Part shown: positions 1 to 7,128 of the stretch, piece after piece
Numbering within the stretch: position 1 is the stretch's first letter
How the letters are laid out: every line of letters starts with the position of its first letter
Assembly (NCBI GenBank): GCA_964607865.1
Contig: CAZSLZ010000016.1
Coordinates: forward strand, 1 to 31,908
DNA from: CAZSLZ01 sp964607865
GTDB taxonomy: Bacteria; Vulcanimicrobiota; JAJTBE01; CAZSLZ01
Direction: 5' to 3'
DNA: 31,908 bases
Notes under the pieces: generated by a model
Databases searched by the model: none
Seen by the model: the letters and a program-made list of their open reading frames with translations, nothing else
What the model was told of the DNA's origin: nothing
Position numbers and translations under genes: made by a program

Positions 1-1109
1 TTGTGGCGCCGGTTCAAGATTTAAAACAGGAACGGGTTACCGATTTGCGGCTTAATGAAGAAGAAAACCGAGTGGTTTTCAAACTCCTGACCACAGGCCC
101 GGTTCAATACGAATGGCGCCGACTTCTTCCTCCCGACAACCGCTACTTCGTAGATATACCAAACTGTGTTTATACCGCCAAAGAGTTCAGCAAGAATTTC
201 AACGTGGGCTATATCAAAAGCGTTAATGTTAAACAATACCGGGATCTGCCCGACCCGGTGGTCCGGGTTTCCTTTGAACTTCATGTTCCCTGCCAGGTCA
301 AGGTTTTTCCCGATCCAGACCGTCCCCTGGAAATCAGAATGGAAGTTTACGATAAAACCATCAATCCCCGGTTTGCAGAAAGACAGGGCTTTGGTATCAC
401 TGATTTCCCAGCCCCCGGCGGAGTGGTTATCTGCATCGATCCTGGCCACGGCGGCGGCGACCCAGGCGCCTGCAACAGCTCCATGGGGCTCCAGGAGAAA
501 AAATTAACCCTGGACATAGCTCTGAGATTGGCAAAACTGCTGAAAAAAGCAGGCTGGAATGTGGTCATGACCCGCACCACCGATCGGGACGTCTCTTTCG
601 CCGGCTCCAGCGACGCAAGAGAGCTGGGCGACCGGGTTAAAATTGCCAACGAAACCAGAGCCCATATTTTTGTCTCCATACATATCGACGCCAACACCAG
701 CTCCCATGTCAACGGCACCACTACTTACTACTGCAAGGCCGACAGCGGGGAACTCGCGCGCCATATTCAGGAAAACCTTGTAGCTGCCAACGGGTTGAGA
801 AATATCGGCACCCGGAATAATTCATTCTACGTCATAAGAAATACCCAAATGCCCGCCGTACTGGTGGAATGTGCCTTCATATCTAACCCTTCCGACGCCT
901 CCCTTCTTATCACCCCATCATTCAGGCAGAAATGCGCTAACGGCATTTTTACCGGCCTGGTTTCCTACGCTAGAGCAAAAGGGCTGGGAACCACCGTCCC
1001 CGTTGACTTTACAACTGACCTTGAAAAAATAGAAGAAAAAAAACAACAGCTCGAAAAGGAAATAACCAAATCTGAAACAAAAGGCATTGAAGGCTATAGT
1101 GAAAGATAA
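1..1109 (+). CDS. AMIN-domain N-acetylmuramoyl-L-alanine amidase (Amidase_3), 5'-partial
   Basis: Zinc-dependent cell-wall amidase that cleaves the MurNAc-L-Ala bond of peptidoglycan in the periplasm. The frame is open to the left window edge, so the true start and the expected signal peptide are missing; the GTG at position 3 is only the first possible start inside the window. Residues ~10-115 (counted from that GTG) look like an AMIN domain, which targets such enzymes to peptidoglycan or the septum. Residues ~140-330 are Amidase_3, with the zinc motif IDPGHGGGDPG, a Glu in QEKK, the second His in SIHIDAN and the catalytic Glu in VECAFISN. A Lys/Glu-rich helical tail (~340-365) follows. All catalytic residues I can identify are present, so it should be active. 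The end overlaps the next gene, suggesting one transcript. Confidence 0.9.
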   Translation, partial: VAPVQDLKQERVTDLRLNEEENRVVFKLLTTGPVQYEWRRLLPPDNRYFVDIPNCVYTAKEFSKNFNVGYIKSVNVKQYRDLPDPVVRVSFELHVPCQVKVFPDPDRPLEIRMEVYDKTINPRFAERQGFGITDFPAPGGVVICIDPGHGGGDPGACNSSMGLQEKKLTLDIALRLAKLLKKAGWNVVMTRTTDRDVSFAGSSDARELGDRVKIANETRAHIFVSIHIDANTSSHVNGTTTYYCKADSGELARHIQENLVAANGLRNIGTRNNSFYVIRNTQMPAVLVECAFISNPSDASLLITPSFRQKCANGIFTGLVSYARAKGLGTTVPVDFTTDLEKIEEKKQQLEKEITKSETKGIEGYSER

Positions 1110-1572
1110 CCATATTCAAATATGTCCCGGAAATTTAAATCACATCGAAGACTGCCTGGAAATCGCAGCCGGCCTGCCGGATTATTTCAACCGGTCAGGG
1201 CTGGTTCAATTAAAAAAAGATTTACAGGCCCACAACCTTCACGTTATAAAAATCAACGAAGAAACAGCTGCGTTTATTACTGTTATTCATAAAAATTCCA
1301 GTGTTACTGAAATAACCTGGCTGGCAGTCAAGAAAGAGTTTCAGAATCAGGGGCTGGGCGGTATGTTATTGAAAGAAATAACCGGGAACCTTGAACAAGA
1401 GGGCAGAAAACTCATTACTACCAAAACCCTTTCCGCTGGAGTTGATTATCCACCTTATGAAATTACCCGCCGTTTTTATAAAAAAAACAAATTTATCGAA
1501 ATCGATGAGATCGATCCTTATCCCGGCTGGGAAGCAGGCAACCCCTGCCTGCTTCTTGCCAGAATCCTGTAA
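1099..1572 (+). CDS. GNAT-family N-acetyltransferase
   Basis: Predicted acetyl-CoA-dependent acetyltransferase of the GNAT superfamily; the substrate cannot be read from sequence. The acetyl-CoA binding motif A is visible as a beta strand (WLAVKKEF) followed by QNQGLGGMLL, matching the Q/R-x-x-G-x-G/A signature. After it come a helix and the usual C-terminal strand with RRFYKKNKF. At ~158 residues it is the size of a single GNAT domain. I prefer the GTG at 1099, which has GAAGG five bases upstream; an in-frame TTG at 1087 would add four residues but has a poorer ribosome binding site. Either start overlaps the end of the amidase gene, so translation is probably coupled. No functional link to the amidase is evident. 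Confidence 0.75.
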   Translation: MKDNHIQICPGNLNHIEDCLEIAAGLPDYFNRSGLVQLKKDLQAHNLHVIKINEETAAFITVIHKNSSVTEITWLAVKKEFQNQGLGGMLLKEITGNLEQEGRKLITTKTLSAGVDYPPYEITRRFYKKNKFIEIDEIDPYPGWEAGNPCLLLARIL

Positions 1573-1649
1573 GGTTTTCGGAATAAAAGCTTTCAGGGGC
1601 TCCCCCAAAAAAAGGGGCACCCTCTTTGTTCTAGGCTGAATAATGATCA

Positions 1650-1831
1650 TTTCGTCATCGCAAGGAGCGCCAAGCGACGTGCCCCATTAAGAATGGGGGA
1701 ATATATTGTTCGCATTATTGTTTTTTCAACAGGCAAAAACCCAGTCGCTCACAGACGCAAAGTAAGTGGGTAAGGAACCAACCTGATCTAAATTGAGATT
1801 GCCACGGTTTCTTCGAAACCCCGCAATGACA
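1650..1831. repeat. Dispersed palindromic repeat, copy 1
   Basis: A ~180 bp non-coding element shared with 6851-7048. It opens with ATTTCGTCATCGC and closes with CGCAATGA, which are imperfect inverted ends. It contains a 7 bp perfect stem CCCCATT/AATGGGG (1682-1698, loop AAG), a block starting GCTCACAGACGCAA (1747), and a second hairpin GGTTTC/GAAACC (1806-1820). It lies between two convergent genes. It resembles REP/MITE-type elements in layout, but no transposase is nearby. Confidence 0.75.
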
Positions 1832-1892
1832 GGGCTAATTTTATCTGTGGCGCCATTTCGGGCTTGCAACAACAAATTTCTATTTTTTTTAG

Positions 1893-1926
1893 GAAAAATA
1901 AAAAGAGCCATCCTGTTGGGATAGCC
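1893..1926 (-). terminator. Intrinsic terminator of the unknown gene at 1950-2576
   Basis: On the minus strand GGGCTATCC, loop CAACA and GGATGGCTC form a stem with one G-U pair, followed by TTTTTATTTTT. It lies just past the stop of the minus-strand gene and marks the end of its transcript. Confidence 0.75.
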
Positions 1927-1949
1927 CCTTGTTTGCTGGAATTTAAATT

Positions 1950-2576
1950 TTATTTAATTGATTTCATTGCCAGCATTTTGAAGAAATTCTGATGGTGGTA
2001 TTCTTCTTTTGATTCCCAGTATGCGGTTTCCAGGGAAAGGTTAACTCCTACGAGTTGCCATGCTGTGGGCCCGCTGGTATCAATTTCTCCGGTTTCCTCG
2101 ATGCTGGAATCATGGCGATAGCAGTAGGTATCGATACGGCGAATCTCGGAGGCAATATGGTCAATATCTACAAAATCGAGTTCGCCTATGCGTGTGTGGT
2201 CGGTAAAAAGCGCGGTTATTCCGTGTTCCTTCATGGTATCCACGGTAACATAACCGTTCTGATCTACGATCTTTGCAATTTCCTCAGATTTAACCATGTG
2301 TTCTTCGGTGAGATCGTCAAGCTCACCTTTCATTTCTTTGAGGCTGAGTTTTAGAAGAACAATATCTTCGGCCTGGCGAAATCCCTGTTTGTCTTCTTTT
2401 CCCCGGTTATAAATATTGCTGTCTATGGCGCAACCTTTAACCACCTGTTTACTGAGTTGGACAGGTACGTCCTTATACAGCTTGGTGGTTCTGTGTATAT
2501 GATAAGAACCGTCATTCTGCGCTTTGGAAGTATTCATCTGTTCTTCTGGTTTTCCCCTGTTTTTTTCTGTATCCAT
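1950..2576 (-). CDS. Unknown cytoplasmic protein with a central coiled coil
   Basis: A 208-residue protein that I do not recognise. It has no signal peptide or membrane segment. The first ~70 residues are polar and probably disordered, residues ~70-110 form a charged amphipathic helix likely to be a coiled coil (around KEMKGELDDLTEEHMVKSEE), and the C-terminal half mixes helix and strand with several His and Asp residues (TDHTRIGELDFVDIDHI; YCYRHDSS). Part of the C-terminal half could bind metal, but there is no named motif. The start is well supported: GGAGG lies about seven bases before the ATG, and a good promoter lies just upstream (2605-2632). It has its own terminator, so it appears to be a monocistronic, constitutively expressed gene. 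Confidence 0.75.
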   Translation of the reverse strand: MDTEKNRGKPEEQMNTSKAQNDGSYHIHRTTKLYKDVPVQLSKQVVKGCAIDSNIYNRGKEDKQGFRQAEDIVLLKLSLKEMKGELDDLTEEHMVKSEEIAKIVDQNGYVTVDTMKEHGITALFTDHTRIGELDFVDIDHIASEIRRIDTYCYRHDSSIEETGEIDTSGPTAWQLVGVNLSLETAYWESKEEYHHQNFFKMLAMKSIK

Positions 2577-2604
2577 TGGTTTTCCTCCAAATATTTTCCT
2601 CTTA

Positions 2605-2632
2605 ATTATAGCACATTATCAATATATTTCAA
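2605..2632 (-). promoter_or_regulatory. Sigma-70-type promoter with extended -10 for the 1950-2576 gene
   Basis: On the minus strand TTGAAA (2632-2627) is followed after 16 bases by TATAAT (2610-2605), preceded by TGC as in an extended -10. Transcription would begin near 2598, about 22 bases before the ATG, with the GGAGG site in between. Confidence 0.7.
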
Positions 2633-2642
2633 AAATATTTTT

Positions 2643-3533
2643 CTATTTTCCCGATAAATAAAATCGAATTTCAGAAGTAGGCAGGATAGTGTATTTTATG
2701 TTTCCATCTGTCCCCGCAGTAATATTGGAGACATCGTAAGCATTGATTATAACTCTCAGGTTCTGGCTGCCCGGCAGTAAAATGCCTCCGGGTATGGTAA
2801 ATTGTACTTCTCCGTTGGTAGCTCCTTTGGTGCTGTTAACGAAGAAGTCAGCCAGAGTTTGAGGGTCTGTCCATTTAATGTCCCTTACGTCTGCGGAAAC
2901 CCAGTAATTAGTTACCTGGTTTTCGCTGGTTCTGGTATCATAAATTCTACAGAGATAACGGTAGTCGGTATTATTCTGGTTGGCAATTACAATGGTATCG
3001 CCGCCACCAACATTCAGAAAACCCTCTCCGCCTCCTGTGGAAATGTCATTGGTGGAAATAGGGGCCATGTAATCAGTGGCGGGATAATCAATTTCCCGGT
3101 TATCGTTTCCTATGGTTGCGGTATATGTCCCGTTCAGAGGGGCAGGGTAATCCTGGCAGGCAAGGTATATGGGGCGGTTAACGGTATAATAGAAAGGATC
3201 TGTAATACCTCCCAGGTTTTCTCCTGATGAACCTACATAAAAATTACTGGAACCAACCGACCCGCTTATGGAAGCATAATTTTTTGTTTCTCCGTTGGGG
3301 AATTTTAAACTGAGCTCGGTGATACCTTCGAACTCTGAACTATCTGCTCCATAACTGTACATGAGAACGCTGGAATTGCCATCGGAATTTAATGTCTGGC
3401 TCCCCAATATAATGTTTCCCCTTCCGCTGGAATCGTTATTGTTTAAAAGCATGGCGGCTGCAGCTGCGCAACCGGAAAAAAACGGTACCACCAGAAGAGT
3501 TATAATCATTAATGCCAACAGGCTTTTTTTCAT
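2643..3533 (-). CDS. Predicted outer-surface or periplasmic lipoprotein, unknown function
   Basis: A 296-residue lipoprotein. The N-terminus has two lysines, a hydrophobic segment and a lipobox ending FFSGC, so Cys22 would be lipidated after signal peptidase II cleavage. The mature part is rich in Asn, Ser, Gly and Thr and predicted mostly beta, with segments that look like strands of Ig-like or jelly-roll folds (for example IILGSQTLNSDGNSSVLMYS and QFTIPGGILLPGSQNLRVII). No catalytic motif is visible. The start is fixed by a GGAGG site about eight bases before the ATG and by the signal peptide. The downstream unknown gene has its own promoter, so this gene need not be cotranscribed with it. 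The terminator of the neighbouring small lipoprotein lies upstream. Confidence 0.8.
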   Translation of the reverse strand: MKKSLLALMIITLLVVPFFSGCAAAAAMLLNNNDSSGRGNIILGSQTLNSDGNSSVLMYSYGADSSEFEGITELSLKFPNGETKNYASISGSVGSSNFYVGSSGENLGGITDPFYYTVNRPIYLACQDYPAPLNGTYTATIGNDNREIDYPATDYMAPISTNDISTGGGEGFLNVGGGDTIVIANQNNTDYRYLCRIYDTRTSENQVTNYWVSADVRDIKWTDPQTLADFFVNSTKGATNGEVQFTIPGGILLPGSQNLRVIINAYDVSNITAGTDGNIKYTILPTSEIRFYLSGK

Positions 3534-3627
3534 TTAATTTTCCTCCAAATTTAGAAGCTTAACATTATTCCTTCTATTGTACAATTAAGAAGTCCTCTGA
3601 AACAGAACAAAAAGTATGTGTGGAATT

Positions 3628-3649
3628 AAAAAACGGGGCGTTGCCCCGT
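3628..3649 (-). terminator. Intrinsic terminator of the 3654-3959 gene
   Basis: A perfect stem ACGGGGC/GCCCCGT with a three-base loop; on the minus strand it is followed by TTTTTT. It begins five bases past the stop codon. Confidence 0.85.
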
Positions 3650-3653
3650 AATG

Positions 3654-3959
3654 TCAAAGTCTGTCAGGTTTGCAATGGGTGCAGGCTCTGAATCCGGAAG
3701 AAAGAGCTGCCCCCGGAGCATCAAAAAATACAGCCTTATTTTCACTGGGCGCAAATTTGCAACCATGTTTGTGGAAAACTTTTTTTGCAGGATCACCTAT
3801 AAAGTTGTAAACTTTAGGGACAGGGATATTGGGCCTGGGCATGTTGTCATCCCTGCAACCTATCAACCCCACTGCTGTTATTCCCAATAAGGTTGAAAAA
3901 CCCATCTGTAAGAATTCTTTTCTGGTTATTTCTTCTTTTTTATATAAGTCTTTTTTCAC
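3654..3959 (-). CDS. Small lipoprotein with a Tat-like signal and an Ada-type zinc-binding domain
   Basis: Residues ~10-36 hold TRKEFLQMG, a hydrophobic stretch and the lipobox-like GLIGC: a twin-arginine-style signal with Arg-Lys in place of Arg-Arg, then a lipidation Cys. Residues ~50-100 contain HKHGCKFAP, a spacer and ACTHCKPD, the Cys-x(n)-Cys-x2-Cys layout of the Ada-like metal-binding domain found in Ada methyltransferase and in some extracytoplasmic nuclease-related proteins. I infer a small zinc-binding protein anchored to the membrane; the partner is unknown. Start choice: an upstream ATG at 3974 lacks a ribosome binding site, while GGAGGT inside that stretch sits seven bases before GTG 3959, so GTG 3959 is preferred. 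It is divergent from the BON lipoprotein gene and has its own terminator. Confidence 0.7.
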   Translation of the reverse strand: MKKDLYKKEEITRKEFLQMGFSTLLGITAVGLIGCRDDNMPRPNIPVPKVYNFIGDPAKKVFHKHGCKFAPSENKAVFFDAPGAALSSGFRACTHCKPDRL

Positions 3960-3974
3960 AAGTACAACCTCCAT

Positions 3975-4116
3975 CAGGACTGATATTTACCAGTGAATTC
4001 TATTAAAATAACATATTTCCTTTTTATATACATTTATAAAAAAATAAAAAGAAATTCAAAACTGGCAGGAACCCTCAGGGGTTAATCAAAATACTATTTT
4101 CAGAGAGGAGATAATT
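3975..4116. promoter_or_regulatory. Divergent intergenic region with a small palindrome
   Basis: This AT-rich stretch lies between divergent genes and must carry promoters for both, though I see no convincing -35/-10 pair. AACCC-TCAG-GGGTT (4070-4083) is an inverted repeat 34 bases before the BON gene start that could be an operator or an mRNA hairpin. Confidence 0.35.
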
Positions 4117-4443
4117 ATGAACAAAAAAGGCATTTTTAAAATTATTGCTGTTTTTTCTATATTAATTTTTCTGGCAGGCTGTGGCGCCTATGTTTCAGAA
4201 AAAACTGATACTAAATCCGCATCAATAAGACAACTTGATAGATCGAAAACCACATCGGTCAAAACCAATTTCAACACTAATCAGGAGCTGGCCCCCATGA
4301 ATCTTGAACCTGAAGTTTATGGTTCCGAATGCATCTTGAAAGGCTCGGTTCCATCCCAGGAGTTGAAAGATTTAGCACAGAAAATTGCATTAAAAACACC
4401 CGGTGTGAATAAAGTAAAAAATGAAATTAAAGTGGAGCCATAA
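4117..4443 (+). CDS. BON-domain lipoprotein
   Basis: A 108-residue lipoprotein with a lysine-rich start, a hydrophobic core and the lipobox FLAGC (Cys22). Residues ~68-106 fit one BON domain: a strand with GSECILKGSVPS, a helix with LKDLAQKIA, then TPGVNKVKNEIKV, the usual last strand with the VxxVxNxI pattern. BON domains occur in envelope proteins such as OsmY and in secretin or channel-associated proteins and are thought to bind membranes or lipids; here there is only one copy after a short linker. GAGGAG lies about six bases before the ATG. An intrinsic terminator overlaps the stop codon, so the gene looks monocistronic. Envelope-stress maintenance is a family-level inference, not something the sequence shows. 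Confidence 0.82.
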   Translation: MNKKGIFKIIAVFSILIFLAGCGAYVSEKTDTKSASIRQLDRSKTTSVKTNFNTNQELAPMNLEPEVYGSECILKGSVPSQELKDLAQKIALKTPGVNKVKNEIKVEP

Positions 4444-4457
4444 GCTTCATTTTTTTT
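4433..4457 (+). terminator. Intrinsic terminator overlapping the BON gene stop codon
   Basis: TGGAGC (4433-4438) and GCTTCA (4444-4449) pair with one G-U, and a run of eight T follows. The loop contains the TAA stop codon itself, so terminating ribosomes could affect folding. The uridine kinase gene starts 16 bases after the T run and must rely on read-through or on a promoter inside the BON gene. Confidence 0.65.
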
Positions 4458-4472
4458 ATGATGGAGGTTGAA

Positions 4473-5105
4473 ATGCCCAACAATCTGGTAATAGGAATAG
4501 CAGGAGGTTCCGGGTCGGGTAAGACCACGGTAGCTGAAATGATAGGTAAGGAGCTGGAACCTCATCCCGTAGTAATTATGATTCAGGACAATTATTATAA
4601 AGACCAGGCTCATCTTCCTGTAGAGGAAAGGGCCAAGGTCAATTTCGATCACCCTGAAGCTTTCGATTCGGAACTTATGGCAAGACACCTGAAACAATTG
4701 AAAGAAGGCCATGCCATAGACATGCCTGTATATGATTTTGTGACTCATACCCGCCATAAAGAAACAATAAGGGTTGAACCAACTGAAATACTTATAGTGG
4801 AAGGTATTCTGGTTCTTGAAAGCAATGTTTTGAGAAAAATTATGGATTTCAAGGTATATGTAGATACCGATGATGACATTCGTTTTATTCGACGTCTGAA
4901 AAGAGATATAGCCGAGCGGGCCAGGTCGGTGGATTCGGTAATTGATCAATATCTTAATACTGTACGGCCCATGCACCTTGAATTTGTGGAAAAGAGTAAG
5001 CGCTACGCCGACATTATCCTGCCCTGGCGGGATTTCAACCCCGGCGGAGTGGGCATTGTAATTCATATGTTGAAAGGCTATTTGAAAGAGAAGATAAAAG
5101 ATTGA
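4473..5105 (+). CDS. udk: Uridine kinase
   Basis: Phosphorylates uridine (and cytidine) to the monophosphate in pyrimidine salvage. Near the N-terminus the P-loop GGSGSGKTT is followed by QDNYYKD (substrate-binding region), FDHPEAFD, PVYDF and a Walker B-like ILIVEGIL. The LID region DTDDDIRFIRRLKRD has the arginines that grip ATP phosphates. At 210 residues it has the normal length of bacterial Udk. Start choice: an ATG at 4458 is in frame, but GGAGG lies between it and ATG 4473 and fits the second start (five-base gap), which also begins the protein just before the first beta strand. The FAD oxidase gene follows after 12 bases, so the two are very likely cotranscribed, although their pathways are not obviously related. 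Confidence 0.93.
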   Translation: MPNNLVIGIAGGSGSGKTTVAEMIGKELEPHPVVIMIQDNYYKDQAHLPVEERAKVNFDHPEAFDSELMARHLKQLKEGHAIDMPVYDFVTHTRHKETIRVEPTEILIVEGILVLESNVLRKIMDFKVYVDTDDDIRFIRRLKRDIAERARSVDSVIDQYLNTVRPMHLEFVEKSKRYADIILPWRDFNPGGVGIVIHMLKGYLKEKIKD

Positions 5106-5117
5106 GGAGGATTTTTA

Positions 5118-6722
5118 ATGGCAATAACCTCATTGATAAAATTAAAAAATCTGGAAGAATTTTCCCTGGAAAATATAAATTCATCAGATGAACAGGAGAT
5201 TATAAGCGAATATCTTACCGATGAAGCTGGCGCCATGAAGGGCGAAGCGGAAAAAATCTTTTTTCCCGAAACCGAAGAGCAGGTGGTATCGGTTTTAAAA
5301 TGGGCTTATGACAATCATACCCCGGTTACAATTTCAGGGGGCGGCACAGGTATCACCAGCTCCAGGGTACCTCTGGGCGGTGTTATTCTCTCTACTGATA
5401 AACTTGTAAAAGTCAGGGATATACCTGAATGGAAAAACAGGAAAATTGAACATGAGGGTATGGAAGCTGATGTGAGTTTTTATTTGAACTCTCAAGATGC
5501 CTTGGCAGTTGTTCCGGCGGGGCTGTCTTTAAATGATTTAAATGCTGTGATTGCTGATATGCCCTTGTATTATCCTCCCAATCCCACCGAATGGTCGTCA
5601 TTAATTGGAGGAAATGTTTCCACCAATGCTTCCGGCGGTAGAAGTTTTAAACTGGGGGCAATTCGTCCCTGGGTAAAAAGGCTGAGAGTTATTCTGCCTA
5701 CCGGTGAATTGCTGGAAGTTCAAAGAGGCGAGATTTTTGCCGATGACCTGGGAAATTTCAAATTGGAATATCCAGATGGCTCACAAAAAGAACTGCCCAT
5801 TCCCGGTTATGAAATGCCTGATGTCAAAAATGCTTCCGGCCTGTTTTCAAAACCCGGCATGGATCTTATCGATCTGTTCATAGGCTCCGAGGGAATTCTT
5901 GGGGTTATAACCGAAGTGGAATTCGGGCTTTATAAAAACGAAGATGAGCTGTTCGGATGCATTGTCTTCTTTGGTTCTGAAGCTGACTCTCTCGAATTTG
6001 TCAAGGCTGCCCGGCATAAATCCCGGAATCCTGAGTCGGTCATAGATGCAGTTACCCTGGATTATTTCGATAAAAACTCACTGGAATTTATTCGAAAAAC
6101 AGAATCGGGAGTTTCAGAAACTGCTGAAGCTGCGGTTTTTTTCGAGCAGTTTGTTCCGGAAGACCCGGATGAAGTTATGATGGAATGGATGGAATTCTTT
6201 GAAGAATTCAATGTAATTGAAGACTGGTCTGCCCTCACAGATAAGGATCGGGAAAGGTTGCGGTTATTTCGGCATTCTTTGCCCGAAAACGTGAATGATA
6301 TAGTTCGCAGACGGGGCGTAAAAAAAATGGGAATGGATCTGGCGGTGCCTGACGACAGGTTGGAAGATATATTCAAGATCTATAAAACAAAAGGTAACGA
6401 ATCGGGTATAGATTATGTGGTATTCGGACATATCGGCGATAATAATTTACATATGAACTTTATGGCAAAAGATACCGGTGAGTTGCAGAAGGTGAAGGAA
6501 GTTTACCTGGAAATTGCCCGAGAAGGAATTGAAATGGGCGGTACCATCTCAGCTGAACATGGCGTGGGTAAAAAACAATTTCCTGTGGAAGGCAGAATGA
6601 TTCCCTACCTGCAGTTTATGTATCCTGAAGATGACCTGAAAAAAACAGCCAGGGTCAAAAAAGTGGTGGACCCTGAAGGGTTGTTGAACCGGGGAAATGT
6701 AATACCAGAATCATATCTATAA
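5118..6722 (+). CDS. FAD-linked oxidase/dehydrogenase of the GlcD/D-lactate dehydrogenase family
   Basis: A 534-residue flavoprotein of the VAO/PCMH family that oxidises a 2-hydroxy acid such as glycolate or D-lactate; the exact substrate is not readable. The N-terminal FAD-binding domain has TISGGGTGITSSRVPLGG (pyrophosphate loop) and GGNVSTNASGGRSFKLGA, and IGSEGILGVITE closes that half. The C-terminal FAD-oxidase domain has the metal/substrate motif GHIGDNNLHMNF and the family-typical SAEHGVGKKQ, ending in VVDPEGLLNRGN. No membrane helix or iron-sulfur ligands are present, so electrons go to an unlinked acceptor. The start has GAGGAGG before the ATG. It is the second gene after udk, and a strong terminator closes the unit. 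Residues that would distinguish glycolate from lactate enzymes cannot be judged by eye. Confidence 0.88.
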   Translation: MAITSLIKLKNLEEFSLENINSSDEQEIISEYLTDEAGAMKGEAEKIFFPETEEQVVSVLKWAYDNHTPVTISGGGTGITSSRVPLGGVILSTDKLVKVRDIPEWKNRKIEHEGMEADVSFYLNSQDALAVVPAGLSLNDLNAVIADMPLYYPPNPTEWSSLIGGNVSTNASGGRSFKLGAIRPWVKRLRVILPTGELLEVQRGEIFADDLGNFKLEYPDGSQKELPIPGYEMPDVKNASGLFSKPGMDLIDLFIGSEGILGVITEVEFGLYKNEDELFGCIVFFGSEADSLEFVKAARHKSRNPESVIDAVTLDYFDKNSLEFIRKTESGVSETAEAAVFFEQFVPEDPDEVMMEWMEFFEEFNVIEDWSALTDKDRERLRLFRHSLPENVNDIVRRRGVKKMGMDLAVPDDRLEDIFKIYKTKGNESGIDYVVFGHIGDNNLHMNFMAKDTGELQKVKEVYLEIAREGIEMGGTISAEHGVGKKQFPVEGRMIPYLQFMYPEDDLKKTARVKKVVDPEGLLNRGNVIPESYL

Positions 6723-6742
6723 ATAATGAAAACAAAAATTGG

Positions 6743-6771
6743 AAACCGGTCAGCCTGGCCGGTTTTTTTTT
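6743..6771 (+). terminator. Intrinsic terminator of the udk/FAD-oxidase unit
   Basis: AAACCGGTCA (6743-6752) pairs with TGGCCGGTTT (6756-6765) with one T-G pair and a three-base loop, and the T run extends to 6771. Confidence 0.9.
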
Positions 6772-6806
6772 GAACAGTAGTTTTTAAAGCGGCGAAAGAT
6801 CCGGGC

Positions 6807-7048
6807 GCTCACAACCGCAAGGTAAATGTGGGTTATGAACAAACACCCGAATTTCGTCATCGCGAGGAGCGTCCAGCGACTAGCGATCTCTGTACCACCC
6901 CAATTAAGAATTGGGGAACATATTGTTCGCATCTTCGCTGGGTGGAAAATGAAAAAGAACTTGGTGCTCACAGACGCAAGACAAGTGGGTATAGAACAAA
7001 CCCGAGCCAAATTGAGATTGCCACGGTTTCTGTGAAACCTCGCAATGA
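6807..7048. repeat. Dispersed palindromic repeat, copy 2 with an extra arm
   Basis: The core 6851-7048 matches copy 1 (1650-1831): the same ATTTCGTCATCGC opening, a central stem CCCCAATT/AATTGGGG (6898-6916, loop AAG), the ATATTGTTCGCAT block, GCTCACAGACGCAA (6965), the GGTTTC/GAAACC hairpin (7025-7039) and a closing CTCGCAATGA. In addition 6807-6848 repeats the internal GCTCACA..CGCAAG..GTGGGT block in front of the core, so this copy looks like a partial tandem duplication. It also lies between convergent genes, flanked by terminators on both sides. Confidence 0.75.
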
Positions 7049-7075
7049 AACTATTAAAGTAATTTTTCTGGAATC

Positions 7076-7100
7076 AAAAAAACCCGCATTGCGGGTTTTT
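7076..7100. terminator. Bidirectional terminator after the M23 peptidase gene
   Basis: AACCCGC-ATT-GCGGGTT is a perfect stem flanked by A and T runs. On the minus strand it ends the folD-ftsE-ftsX-M23 unit; on the plus strand it would stop any read-through across the repeat. Confidence 0.85.
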
Positions 7101-7128
7101 AATTTTATTGATTGTTTGCGAGTGATTT

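Noticed and set aside
4317..5066. A 249-residue open frame on the minus strand opposite udk
   Set aside because: It lies antisense to a clear uridine kinase, has no recognisable domain or ribosome binding site, and its composition reflects the opposite-strand codons.
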